Shown here one piece after another: positions 1-11,081 of a stretch of 58,604 nucleotides of DNA (its first letter is position 1; every line of letters starts with the position of its first letter). The position numbers and the translations under genes are program-made. The notes under the pieces are model-generated. The model saw nothing but the letters and a program-made list of their open reading frames with translations, searched no databases and was not told the DNA's origin. Source of the stretch: Aureococcus anophagefferens (lineage: Eukaryota > Sar > Pelagophyceae > Pelagomonadales > Pelagomonadaceae); assembly GCF_000186865.1 (NCBI RefSeq), contig NW_008705602.1:66330-124933 (forward strand), written 5' to 3'.

Positions 1-480
1 ATGATTTAATCTCGCTGGCAACTTCGCGCAAATAGCCCCCCTCGAACCCCTGACAATTGCCTCGACAAATGCCCCCGCGATCTAGTCCACGGGCAAAAGA
101 AAAATTCTCGGTCTTCCACATCGATGTGCTGAGTGCTTCGTGGACCACAAGTTGGCTAACTTGATGAGGGTGCCTGCTATAGTCCGGCTGGGAAATCGCG
201 CGTTGAAGATGCGCCGCACATTGTAGCTGCACTAGAAGCGCCACGTCCAAACAGACAGTACGACTGAGGGTATTGGGCGGTTCCGGCAAGTAACATTGGC
301 AGGGTATGTCTGTGACGGCCCTATCTGCTCTCTCTTCAAGATTTGAAGCCGCCCTATCTAACTTTTGATCGACCGCAGAAACTGCTTCAGCTACCGTAGT
401 ATACGGGGGCCGGGCTATTAGGCGAACGGGCAGAGGACTTGCCTCACTAGGTCCAGGAAGACTCCCCGTCTATTACAGTG

Positions 481-593
481 CGGGGCGCAACTATAGCAGG
501 GGTAGAAAGTACCAAGGAGAGGGGAAGAATCCTGGGTGGCTCTGTACCAGCGAGCCGCTAGGAAGGTACAAACCTCTCTATCTCTCTATAACA
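481..593 (+). repeat. Dispersed repeat, copy matching 36861-36973
   Basis: About 110 bases here (cggggcgcaactatagcagg at its start, then a block running through gtaccagcgagccgctagga) recur with scattered substitutions at 36861-36973 in the same orientation. At the second site the block sits between two further blocks that are shared with 52386-52805, so it is part of a mosaic intergenic repeat family. No protein or terminal structure was recognised. Confidence 0.8.
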
Positions 594-654
594 AGGAGGG
601 GAATTGGGCGGCGATTTGGTGTTTCCACACTTCAAGAAAGAAAAGAGAAGAAAA

Positions 655-750
655 AAATCGGCGCCGAAGGCGCCGAGGGGCGGCGCCGAAGGCGCCGGGA
701 GGCGGCGCCGGAGGCGCCGAGAGAGCGCCGCAGGCGCCGGGGGGGCGGGG
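655..750. repeat. GC-rich low-complexity tract built on ggcgccgaaggcgccg
   Basis: The tract is an imperfect tandem array of ggcgcc palindromes joined by gaa/gag/gga spacers. A related array of gagggcgcc units lies at 56270-56310. It explains the arginine/alanine-rich spurious frames on both strands here. Confidence 0.75.
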
Positions 751-1167
751 CTGGAGACAACGACACGGGTATTGAAGCTAGCTTACGCCTCCGAGCTCCA
801 AATTTCCCTCGCGCTGTGTGCGCCGTGGCGGGGCGAAGGCGATCGTTCGTACTTCCGTGGAGCAGGCGCACAGGTCGTTTCCAGCGCAATTTTGACGGAA
901 AAGACCCAAGGGAAGCTCAAATTTTCCCGCGCTTCGCGCGCGGGCAGTTTGAGACCGCCGCCGCGGAGACCGCGCGGACGACGCGCGGCGGTGGGCATGA
1001 TCGACGGCATGCTCTGCGCGTGTCGATGCTCGAGTCCCGTAGAGACACGAATCATTGACCAGCCCACGAGGCTCGCCGTCGGCAGGCGTCGCCGCGTGAT
1101 CCGCGTCCAAACGGCAGGAATCATTATCATTGGATTATTTACCAAGTTCTAGAATTAGTAGTTAATA

Positions 1168-3736
1168 ATGTCGCTCAGCAATGACGAGCTCCGCGCTGCA
1201 ATAATGGTATTGCATTCGTCCACCTCAACGACCACTGCGCGAATCGCTGCTCACGAATCTGTTATGCACTTTGAGCACAGCGTTGTCGCATGGGCAAGCG
1301 CATTGCATCTAGTACAAAGTTCACAGTCATTTTATGGCATCTATGGTGCATCGATTCTGGCGACCAAAGCTAAGCGAGGTGATTACGTGGAAGATAGGCA
1401 TGCGCTAGTGATTGCAATTCTATCAGTACTAGGATCAATCCCCGAATTCCAAAGATCTTTAAGGTGCCAGGACGAAACTATGTCTGTACAGGCCGAACTT
1501 GTGATAGCGGTGGCCGCTATCGCCGCGCCTGCGCCCGCAATGCTCGATTTGCTCGATTTGCCAGCATTCCAAACACTCAAACCAATAACAGCATTGGCGG
1601 TGCTAGAGCACATGGGGAGCGCAGATGGTATGTCTGTGCCTGATATCCACGTTGGTGCGGTTGGTTCACGCTGCTACTCAGGGCCGGGGCGAAGCACGGG
1701 GTACTTGAGTTCATCATCAGTGGATTCGGACGAGAGGACGGCGCGCATACGGTGCGAGGCTCACGCTGTAACACTCCTTGGGCCAGCTCTTAAAGCGGCA
1801 GTCATTGGTGGTGTAGGGTGTAGCGGACGAATTCGAAAGGTGCTTAGCTCCGTCTCGGCGTTTGCAGTCCGGCAGCGCTCAATGGTGTCTCTCCCGGCTG
1901 TTGTAGCGAGTGCCTTTGAGGTTGTTTGTGATGTCGCGAGTGATGAAACCCGAGATCCAGTCGTGCGAACTGGAGCTGTTCAGTTGCTCAGAGCCTCAGC
2001 TGTCAATAATCCTAGCATCAGGCCATTTGGTGATGAGACAATTTCGATTCTTGTAGGGATTGTTGAGTTGATATTTGATCAAGTTGAATGTGATCTAAGG
2101 CTCACCCGCCAGAGTTTCATTGATCAGACTTTCGGCCTAGCCCTGGGAACTAGCGCAGCAGAACTTGCAGCAGAGCTTGCGATGGCCATTCCCGACTGCA
2201 TTGTCGCTACAGGCATTGCTGACTGCATGAAACAACATGCACACCTTGCATTGCTGCTGTCACGGCTCGCTTCTTTCTCTCGTCATCGGCATCTTCGAAT
2301 TGCTGAAGCCGCCACTCCCACCTGGGCTGCTTGTTTTGCTGTCAACTCGCGAATGCGCCCAAATAGTCTCACGGCGGCTCATGCTCGAAAGCTCCTTGAG
2401 TCTCTCCTCGAGCGTGTTAGACAGGGCTTAGCTGCTTTGAATATGTCGTATTGCTCCAGGGTCGATACCCAAGCCAATGCTCAAGTTGAAATCTTTGATT
2501 GCTTGAGCTCATCCGAAGAATGCCGTGAGTCCCTTGAATGGTGGATTGATGGGCGTGTGTCCGATCTAATTTCCGTCTGCGCAAAAAAAATCGGAATCAC
2601 TTATTCTCTCGCGTCTGCCGTTGCGATGTTGGAAGGGGCGGATACCGCTAGCTCCAATGCAGCGGCTACTGTTTGCGGTGCGCTCGCAAAAGATGCCCTA
2701 GCCGTCGCGTGTGCTGGGGATAAGGCCACGTCTATTGTCCTTGATCACGCAGCGAGTGCACTGCAGGGCAAGATAGTTGCAGCATCAAACCCACGCTCAA
2801 GGCGCCACGTCATTCTTGCTTTCAGCAAATTTGCAAGGTTTTGTGCTCTGCGAGGCGGCCATGTTCTTGATGTTGCCGTCGCGGTGCTTTGGGGTGCGGC
2901 CAGTTTGGGTAGCATCAACAAACTTGCAGCCTCCCATCTCCGGGCTGCTGAAGCTGCCCTCGAAGCTCTCTGTACTGTCTCTAAAGCTGCATCAGACGTC
3001 TTGAGCGACCTCCCAGGCCTCGAGGACCGCATCCTTGCCGCAAAAACCATCCATTCTGAGAACTTTCGCCGCCTACAGGTAAATATTGATGCCGACTTGA
3101 GCCGACTCTCCCGCTCCTGGTAAGAATATTTCCCGAAGGCTCCGTGCCCGTATGGCCCTCTTGGCCCGATGTTCGAAGTGGGCATGACCCTCTTGGCCCG
3201 GTGTTCGTAATAGGACATCGCTGAGTGGGCTTGGATGTGAGCTCAATGTTTGTGACATCGTCCCACAAGTTGTGTATTACGCTGAGCCTGTTAGATGTCG
3301 GAGCCTGAAGATGTCGGAGTATTTCCTCCGCGACCAATCCCAGGACAAGCATATGGTGTCCTTGAACCCGCTTATTACGATGATTCATCGGATATTGATC
3401 AGCGCACTCTCCTGTGCATACCAAGCAACTTCTCTTCCTAACTTACTCAGGCTGATCATCCTCCCTTCATTCCCTTCAATGATCACATCCGTAAATATCA
3501 CGACTTTCTCCTGCACGAAGTCCAAGGATCGGTGGCGAATCAGGTGCTAACCACCCCACTAACTACTCCCAAGTCGAAGTTTTTGTCGCTAAACAAGCTC
3601 ACAACCGATGCCCTCCATGAAATTCATAACGCTGCTACGCCACCCGTGGCTGTCGAGCCGGGCTATGGTAATTTTACACGCCTATGTTGTTCCCCACGCC
3701 TTTGTTGCAGTTATGGACATCGAGTGGTCCATATGA
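1168..3736 (+). CDS. Alpha-helical (armadillo/HEAT-like) repeat protein, spliced at the 3' end
   Basis: The first exon is a 651-codon open frame from ATG 1168. It is rich in Ala, Leu and Ser with amphipathic helices throughout, like the armadillo-type proteins encoded nearby, but no family was recognised. The frame stops at 3123, yet an excellent donor (tg|gtaaga) lies at 3119/3120. A plausible model is exon 1168-3119, intron 3120-3213, exon 3214-3356, intron 3357-3450 (ends ctaacttactcag), exon 3451-3667, a 43-base intron 3668-3710, and a last exon to the TGA at 3734-3736. In this model the reading frame stays open across all junctions and the C-terminus ends MDIEWSI. The first exon is firm; the downstream exons rest on splice signals and frame only. 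The alternative is a stop at 3123 plus a separate small gene with an ATG at 3295. Confidence 0.65.
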
Positions 3737-4095
3737 GCCATTCGAGGCGCCTAGAGCACCGGACAAGCCGCTCCATCAGCCTCCGAGCACATCCGTGAAG
3801 CCCTGCGGCCCACACACTGCCCGGCGGCGGCGGCTGACGACCACAGGTTACTTCAACATAGGGCTGCCTATTCAACCTAGGTTACTTCAGGTTACTTCAA
3901 CCTCACATAGGGGCTGCGCTCGTTTCGGCCACTCTTTTGCTCCAGAAACGTCGGAATAGAGCAGAACCTTTATGCGGGTGCATTCATTCCAACGTAATTG
4001 CACGTGTTTTATGATCGACTAATCGAATTCGGTTGATCCGTCTCACGAAATCCCACTCAGGATACCTCGGAGGTAGTAAATAGAATACAGCGTGT
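3737..4095. other. Intergenic spacer between convergent genes
   Basis: The stretch lies between two convergent genes. It shows three copies of ggttacttca between about 3845 and 3905 as short direct repeats, and nothing else that can be supported. Confidence 0.5.
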
Positions 4096-6445
4096 TCATC
4101 GGCAAAAATGAAGATACTGTGAGAGATCTGCAACAACCTTGCCGTTATTCGAATTGCCAGGTGCGATGACGACCAGCTTCCCTGAACACTGTGCAGCAAT
4201 CCCAGTCAGTAGGACGTCAAGGAACCCAGCCAGTGAATCGGCAAGCGGTTGCTTGTACTTACTATCACTGCGAACGAGCTTCTCTGCTTGGACATCAGCG
4301 CACCTTGCAAGGAGCTCCAGAAAATCAACGAAGGATAATTGCCCAACCCTCTGTCTATCATACTCATCGAGGGGCAAGAGCCGCGACCAAAAGAACAGAA
4401 GTTTGTAGTCTTGTCGCTTAAGGAACAACTCACTATTACCGCTGTCAAAGAGGCCTGCCTATATTTGGGTGTATCAAAAAAAGTTCATCCTAGTGGTCTT
4501 CCACTCAGTTCTCTAAGCGCCGCATAGCGCATCGCTCAGCATCTGGTTCCAAATATCAATGCCAAAGATAGCGCGCGCCGGGCCGAAATGCATACCGCGT
4601 CGCTCCTTCGAACCCATTTGATACATGCTGTAGCAGCCATAGAGAGCCTCGATTTCTTTTTGCACGCGAAGAAAGACCTTTTCAACCTCTTGAGTATACA
4701 GGCGCCCTTGTCGATATGCATCTAGATCAACGTCCCACGCTGTCGGCGGAAGTTTTTCTCGCATTGCGGCAAACAGGTGCTTCGTGGCTATAACGAGCGC
4801 ATCTGCATGGCGTTTGCGATATAGTACTGAGCCGATTCGAATAATTGCTTCAAGCCATTCGTGTCCCATTAGACAAGTGTCTAGGTTGATATCCGCACTA
4901 GCCACACCTGACCTTTCCTCTTTGTTTACCTATGTCACCAAGTTAAGCCTATCCTAGCGATAAATATGACCCACCGTGATAAAGATGATCTGGATATCTT
5001 GCCAGACAGCCAAGGGGAGCTGCCGGCGCCTGACGTTAGGTAGATATATGTTCATTGGTTTTATACAAGAATACACCAATGTTGATTACTCCGATGAGTG
5101 CTTCTCTTCACTGCCAATTATGTCTTGAACGAAACGCAGGTATGAGTTTTCTCGAACGCAAAAGCACGAAGTACCGCCATCGCCTAGTTCAATCGCGTGA
5201 GGGAGTGCAAGACAAAGGACACCGGATGGAGGTAGACCCATCTCACCGTCAAAAGCGGAATAATGATAAAACGCGGCCATGATATTCGGATACTCCTTTT
5301 CGCAAAGATCCCGCAAAGGGCCAACAATGATTTCGCTGATTTCCCTATCCGCGAGCTCCTTGCTGACAAGTTTTCTGAATCTCTGTGTTGAGACGACGCG
5401 CGTCCAATCTGTTTCGAACCGCCTAGTCCAGTCAGCAGCTGTATCAGTATAGCCACGCCCATCACCGACGCTTTTACGTCGATTAAAGATCGACCGCTCG
5501 ATATCCCAGGGCCTATGGAAAGTGAATGGAAGCTCCCGAACCCAAACGAAGCGCACGTGTGGACATGATGGACTGCCCTAGCTTCCTCGATTGGCTGGTT
5601 GACTGTATGAGCATAATCAACTATAAGCTCGATTTCATCGATTGTTTCCTCAATTTCCGATTCTAATGCAGCAACTTTACAGCGCATTTCTGATGTATAT
5701 GGCCCAGGTGCACGTGGGTAGCTAGGAAGAGGCAAACTACCAAGAAGTAGCCCCCCCCGACCTGTTGGCAGCGAGCAGGACGGCAAAGTCGGCATTACGA
5801 GCGCAAGTGTTTTAAGGCTGTCGGGTGTAGGCCATGGTCGATCTGGCAGAGGATCAGCGACCTACGTCTGAAGTTGCGCGTTAAGCTGTAATGTACGCCC
5901 GGATTGAAACTGCACAACTTTCGCAGCGAGAAAAGTAATAGAAAGCATCATCGTCAACATTTGAAAGGGCATGAAGAGCATTCACCCGAGCATCTGGAAT
6001 CTTCCGGAACCGCCACAAGTTCGGACGCCCTTGAGTTGTTGAAACTTTTGATAGAAATTCCCGAGGCTTGTTGGCGCTGCTAGCATCGTAAGTCATGTCA
6101 GTTCTGTTCATGCCTCGGGCTGCCTACGACGCAGGAATGATGGATCAAAGACGAGTCAAAACTCCTCACCCCATTTTGGCAATGAGCGCGTGACTCAGTC
6201 ATTTTGAGTGAAAATCGCAAGTGGTGTGCAGTGTCGCAAGGGGAGAGGACCACCGTATCAGTCTCCTCGAAACAATCATCATGCACATATTTTTTTAAGA
6301 CTGCCCTTTGGAGAAGAGACACGGCTGGACGCCATGGGTCGAAGCAACTGAACGGGCCACCTCGACCATAGCCATCGACAAATCGCCGCAGGCAGCACGA
6401 GTCTAAAAGACAGACTTTCGCGTCCATACACCGCTCAACTTTCAT
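4096..6445 (-). CDS. Conserved hypothetical protein, multi-exon
   Basis: Several minus-strand coding segments lie in a row: 6445-6100, about 6110-5885, about 5845-5557, 5512-5090, 4905-4515 and 4490-4096. The junction at 5556/5513 is clear: removing a 44-base intron (gtgcgc...catag) joins HVHT to PWDIERSIF in frame. Visible features are a hydrophobic stretch after residue 1 of the 5795 segment, a helix rich in Glu near 5690-5620, Trp-rich segments (DTAADWTRRFETDW at about 5440) and a C-terminal helical segment reading LLFFWSRLLPLDEYDR then LSFVDFLELLARCADV (4400-4290). That last pattern resembles unnamed proteins I have seen from oomycetes and other heterokonts, but no domain name or function can be given. 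Other exon borders and the start (ATG 6445) are tentative; the 4515-4590 part may be intronic because GTATGC follows 4595 on this strand. Confidence 0.55.
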
Positions 6446-6560
6446 GCTGCTTGTCGCCGTGAGTGCTGTAGTTTGAAACCTTTTTTTCTTGTTGTGTTGT
6501 GAAGTGGCTTGTAGCCGACGTGATACATTTTGGACCTAAACGGATTCAACGGGCTTCTCT

Positions 6561-9500
6561 TTATCCTGTTAAATTGACTCGAGGCAAGACTTGGACATGG
6601 TAGAAGAAAGTACGAACAGCGGGATTCTTTGAGCGTAGGAGGTTAGCCACTGTCGCAGCTGCATCTGCTGCAGTGAAGGCATCTTCTGATCCAAATATCA
6701 CGGCAGATTCAAATTGAGATAGTATTGCGTGCCGCCAGAGAACTTTAGCAGCATACCGTGCGATTGTACCGTGATTCATCGGGTGTATTGAGAGATTCCG
6801 GAAAGCTGTGATAGCTGGGGATAGGAACACCGAGTCAAGACCAAAGGAAGCAGACAGGCACTCTACGCAGCCCAGAACCCCAAGTGCACCTGCTTCAGGA
6901 TGGCTTTTAGCGAGCCGCGCAACGATGCGTGCTGCTTCCACCTGGCATGCATCTGTGTCGCCAGAACTTCCAGGCACACGACTTTGAGCACCTGAATGGA
7001 AAGAAAGACCAGAATTGGAGTTTCAAAGGTCAATGATTTACAGCTCTGGTAGTTTTGCGACTTAATTCAGGAGTAAGTGAGGTAACCTCTAAGGTTGGTG
7101 TTCGCAGTAGTGCCACGGCGAGAGCCGCGAGAGCCCAGCGCTCTTCGATCGGTGCCCCCCTCTTGTCGAGAGTGTGGCTCATCGCGCGCCGAAGCAGAGT
7201 TCTATTGCTTGGATATCGAGAGAACTCAAACGCCAGGCTTGTGGCACCACGGCAGGCCACGGGGCCAGCTACAGGCCAACGCAGAATTGAAACAACCGCC
7301 ACCAAAACCGTAAAACTCTGATGGACGTCAGTTATTTCCTTAATACCTAGGTTTGTTCCTAGCCTTGTTGGACTTGCTAGAGGAATGAATGGCACCATCG
7401 TCGTGACCATAAGCTCGCCGTAGTGCAAGAATACAGGCAGTCACAAGAGAACGATGTTCAACACTGGTTTCTGGGCTTTTTTTTTTTACAAAATCAATTC
7501 TGTGATTGAGCGAGGCCTCCCTGATTGGATATGGATCTTTGCACACTGACATGCGCCTATTCTCATCAAAATTATAGAATGCATCTTTTCCCGACCATGG
7601 GAACATTCCCTTGTTTGATGGTATAGCGAGAGTAGCTAGCATTGTTGCTGCGGATGTAACACTTCTCATCTTGGCCGCACCTATCTACCCAGCATGCTGA
7701 TGCCAATTAGCAAAGAACGCCGACACATGCCACTTTCATCGTAGGCAAGCAGTGCAAGTGCCGCCATGGCCCATGTCCGACAGTCTAGGTTTGGCGCCCA
7801 CTGAACCATCCTTATCAATGATTTGACTGCACCGAGCGAGGTAAGCACCGATCGCCACTGGGCCTAGATAAGATACGAAGAAGTAAAGATATGTTTAGGA
7901 AGTGGGAGAGGCTGACTCCCACCGTGCGAGCAAGAGCCCAGACTATCGCAGCTGCCAAGGTTGCGATTGAAATATCTTTTCGCGTTTCAAGAAGCTCAAC
8001 CGCTGCACCAATAGAGGCCTTGGAGGCTAAGCAGCCCGTCTCCCCGTTCACACCTGCTCCGTATGCGAGGTAGAATGCAGCTAAAGCTGTGCGATGTCTC
8101 AACAATCTATCACCTTCGGGGCTAGGGAGCTCGGCATTAGATGGTCGGGCAGCATGCGACAGTACCTTGGCTACCGTAAGTTCATTCGCGTGAAGTATAG
8201 AGATGTGCGCCGAAACACAACGGTCGCAAAACCATCTTTATTAGTGAGGAGTGTGCAGCAAAACCTATGCTGTCAGATTAAAGTCTGATGATTACATTAT
8301 ATGAATGCAGTCTAGTACATTTTCCAACGCCGCCGTGTTTGGAGTGTGGAAGTAGCCGCCGGACCGGCACCCAGGATTGAGCTGCCAAGGCGGGCAAGAA
8401 CGAGCGCTGCACCACGTCTAACGTCGAGCAACGCGGCAGCGTGAGCTGCCGCAGCCGCAGCCGCAGCTGAGGAGGAGGATCCGTCATCATCGCTTTGATC
8501 TGAAGATATATCTGGACCCAACAAAGCAAGAACTTTGATTAGAAACTCGCCATTCTTACGGAATGCAAGCTCTGGCAGGAGCGAGAGACGATCAAGCAGC
8601 ATAATGGCTGCTGGAACAGCCTGTATTGGCGTCTTCACAGTGGCCGCCTCCGTGATAGTCTTGGCGAGGTGTAGGGCAACACTCCAGCAATCGTCTACGG
8701 CCGCCTCCATATTCCAGATCGTACCTTGAGGTCTGACCAGCACACTTGCTAGTCCCCAGAGTCCAACAACTGTAGCATGTAATGTAGCAGACCAATGATG
8801 AAGGGGCATGGAAAGCCCATTAGTCTCACCATTGATTCCACCAATAGCGAAGCTGCTCAAGAGTTGGAACGCCTTTGCGGATATGGGAAGCCGTGTTGAC
8901 AATGTATTATCAAGATCGAAATTTTCGCCGCTAGGATGGCAATAAGTTCCTACTTCAAAATATGATCGGCCAAATGATGTTCGCATGGTAGCTGCGATGA
9001 GATATGCACCACAGCGACTGAGTGGCGGCCGCTCCCAGCCATTTACAAGCGTGTACACAATTCGAGAATGTTGTTCGAGAGTTGCGATCGCCACCTGACC
9101 CGGCCGTGCAGATGCGAGAGTTGTCAACGCATCCGCTGCCACAGTGACCGTCTCCTCATCGAGGCCCGAGGCTCTGACAGCATCGCCATGCGGATCAATC
9201 TTCCTTCCCGAGACCCGAGGTGGAGCTTCGGTGTCATACGTCCATAGAGTTCCCTCGCGTGCATTCGGGGCGAACTTAGCACACACCCAGAGAAGAGCGG
9301 TGGTTGTACCACCCACAAGCATGCCAGTTGCCGACTCATTGTCCACTGTTGCGACTATGATGCGCACCAGGATACCCACACAAAATGATCTCACTAGTGA
9401 ACATGTGAATAACATCGAGGAGGGGTGCTTCCCAGCAGTATGTCGAAGTAAACGAACAGCCCTATCCATAGCACCAACCTATGTGGCCAATCGGCGTTAA

Positions 9501-10150
9501 AGGTGAAACAATGATCAGCACCTCGGAGAGTGTTCTTGCCGTGGGTTCAGCCATGGCAATCAAGTAAGTACCATGTGCAGCGGCTACAGCATGCTCCAAT
9601 GGCGGAGCAAGAAGTGAAGCGACACGCTCAACCGTGATCCTGTCTAGTATGTTTTTGTGAGCGTGCAGGGTCTCAACGAGGATCAATAGCATGGCCTCAC
9701 GCTCGAATTTCCACATGGAAGTGCACGACTTGCTCTCGGGGGGGACACCGCATGCATCGAGCTTATCCAAGATTACCTGTGGTAGCACGGACATCGAGAG
9801 ACGCAACAATCACTGTGGACACCCAAACACGCCATCAGTCGGTTTCGCATTTTGCTTTCAGAGCGTTCAAGCATGTGCCGCCAGGCAATGCACCAATGCT
9901 CTTGACATCCAATCCAGTGCTCTGTGCCAAGGTGTTTACTCTCATCGGAACCTTTAGTAGAATCTAAATTCATTGAGTCGCGTACCACGAGATTCGCCGT
10001 GTCCACCAAATTTAATGCTCCCCTCACCTGGTCTGCGAGCTCGTCATATGTAGCATGCTCGCCCAAAAAAATGGTTGATCGGTGTCCAGACTCAGAATGG
10101 CGAACGAGCACGCGCCTGCATGCAGACTCTAGCTGAATAGCGTCGCCCAT
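6561..10150 (-). CDS. Armadillo-type repeat protein, multi-exon
   Basis: The ATG at 10150 opens an N-terminal segment of about 65 residues. It reads like a small beta-grasp fold (CRRVLVRHSESGHRSTIFLG then YDELADQVRGALNL), possibly ubiquitin-like, PB1-like or doublecortin-like. The rest is armadillo-like helices in segments 9780-9522, 9478-8320, about 8250-7900, 7865-7680, about 7670-7430, 7430-7030 and 6977-6561. A 43-base intron at 9479-9521 (gtgctg...acatag) is well supported: it joins ...TLSE to VGAMDRAVRLL in frame. Helix patterns such as TWAMAALALLAYDESGMCRR (near 7760) are typical of armadillo repeats. The stop is at 6561. Armadillo proteins act as protein-binding scaffolds; no partner can be read from the sequence. 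The gene is divergent from the giant armadillo/cNBD gene at 11082, separated by about 0.9 kb. Confidence 0.7.
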
Positions 10151-10203
10151 GCCTTGCCGATAATATATAATATATTATTGGAGATTTAGCGTCGGAGATA
10201 TGC

Positions 10204-10276
10204 TAAGGAATGATACAAGATATAGAATGAGATAGTTGGATTAGGAGCTGGGTGTGCCTTCAACATGGGCTCCACC
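10204..10276 (+). repeat. Dispersed repeat family 1, copy 1
   Basis: The block begins taaggaatgatacaagatat and runs to caacatgggctccacc. Near-identical copies lie at 33315-33390 and 33686-33752 (same strand), and an inverted copy at 56325-56393. It is a short interspersed repeat with no coding capacity. Confidence 0.9.
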
Positions 10277-10342
10277 GAAGGCTCACTCCGCTACTCCCAC
10301 CTACCAGGAAGGATCGAGTCTGGGCCCCCGTCGCGTCCACCG

Positions 10343-10412
10343 CGGACCGGTGCAAGAATATAGACGGGCCTTGCTCTCTCTCTCTCTCTCTCTCAGGCTC
10401 TCTCTCTCTCTT
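10343..10412 (+). repeat. Dispersed repeat with (CT)n microsatellite
   Basis: The motif gcaagaatatagacgggcct is followed by two CT-dinucleotide runs. The reverse complement of a similar block (agacagacagcaaggtccgt and the following bases) occurs at 44655-44705, again next to a GA/CT-rich run, so this is another interspersed element. Confidence 0.7.
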
Positions 10413-10796
10413 TATCTCAATGACTATACTAGGCTACAATACGCTACGCTACCACTACCCTACTACTACCATGCTAGTACTGTACCTACCCTAGTTAGGC
10501 TCTCCTTCCCGTTCCCCTCCTTTCTAATCAGTTACTATAAGGCTCACTGGCACAGGCGATTTGATCGAGATCACCTCACCGCCTCCGGGCGGCGCGCGGC
10601 GCCGCCGGCGACACGGTGCTCACCGCGCAATGCATGCGGCGTTCGGGCCGCGGCAACGTTCCACTCGGGGGGGACATTCCAGGGGGTGTTTACTCGAGAT
10701 GCCGCGGCCCGCTCGAGCCCTGGAACTAAGTTGGGCCTCTCGTCGGTCGCCCCCCACCATCAACGGCCGTTCTCGTCATCCACGGGCTGCCCCGAC

Positions 10797-10905
10797 GCGA
10801 ACTAAGCTGCTCGCCTTCGACCGATGGTCTTTCCCGAGCGACTCGCAGCCGGGCCCGAGGCGCGGCAAGGTCCACAGACCGAGCGCCCGCGCCAAGTCCT
10901 GGAGC
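10797..10905 (+). repeat. GC-rich dispersed repeat, copy matching 48713-48825
   Basis: About 105 bases including ttcgaccgatggtctt and ggcaaggtccacagaccgag recur at 48713-48825 with about ten differences and a short insertion. Both copies lie within several hundred bases of an assembly gap. Confidence 0.85.
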
Positions 10906-10991
10906 CGCTGCATCGGCTAGCGAGAGACGCGTTTTAGCCCAGATCTGACAAAACGAGCAAAGCCGGGGCGGGGGGGGGGGGGGGGGGGATC

Positions 10992-11041
10992 NNNNNNNNN
11001 NNNNNNNNNNNNNNNNNNNNNNNNNNNNNNNNNNNNNNNNN
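10992..11041. other. Assembly gap (50 N)
   Basis: A run of 50 unknown bases follows a poly-G tract. The reading frame of the gene starting at 11082 stays open back to the gap (13 codons, no stop), so its true start could be in or beyond the gap. Confidence 0.95.
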
Positions 11042-11081
11042 CCAGAAGCCTCTTCGATTTGCGTTCCCCTCGATAAGCATT

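Larger units (their letters stand above)
1..1167. other. 5' intergenic region
   Basis: No convincing gene is visible. Open frames in this stretch are GC-driven and overlap one another on both strands. It contains a dispersed repeat (481-593) and a GC-rich low-complexity tract (655-750). The last 25 bases before the ATG at 1168 are AT-rich, as expected for a 5' leader. Confidence 0.6.
10151..11041. other. Divergent intergenic region with repeats, ending in an assembly gap
   Basis: It lies between two divergently transcribed genes. It holds a dispersed AT-rich repeat (10204-10276), a CT-microsatellite repeat (10343-10412), a GC-rich block from about 10560 including a repeat shared with 48713-48825, and a poly-G run just before the 50-base N gap at 10992-11041. 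Any promoter of the downstream gene lies in or before the gap. Confidence 0.7.

Noticed and set aside
3295..3438. Separate small gene starting at ATG 3295 (MSEPEDVGVFPPRP)
   Set aside because: The donor at 3119 and the frame through 3214-3356 give a better continuation of the upstream gene; kept only as an alternative.
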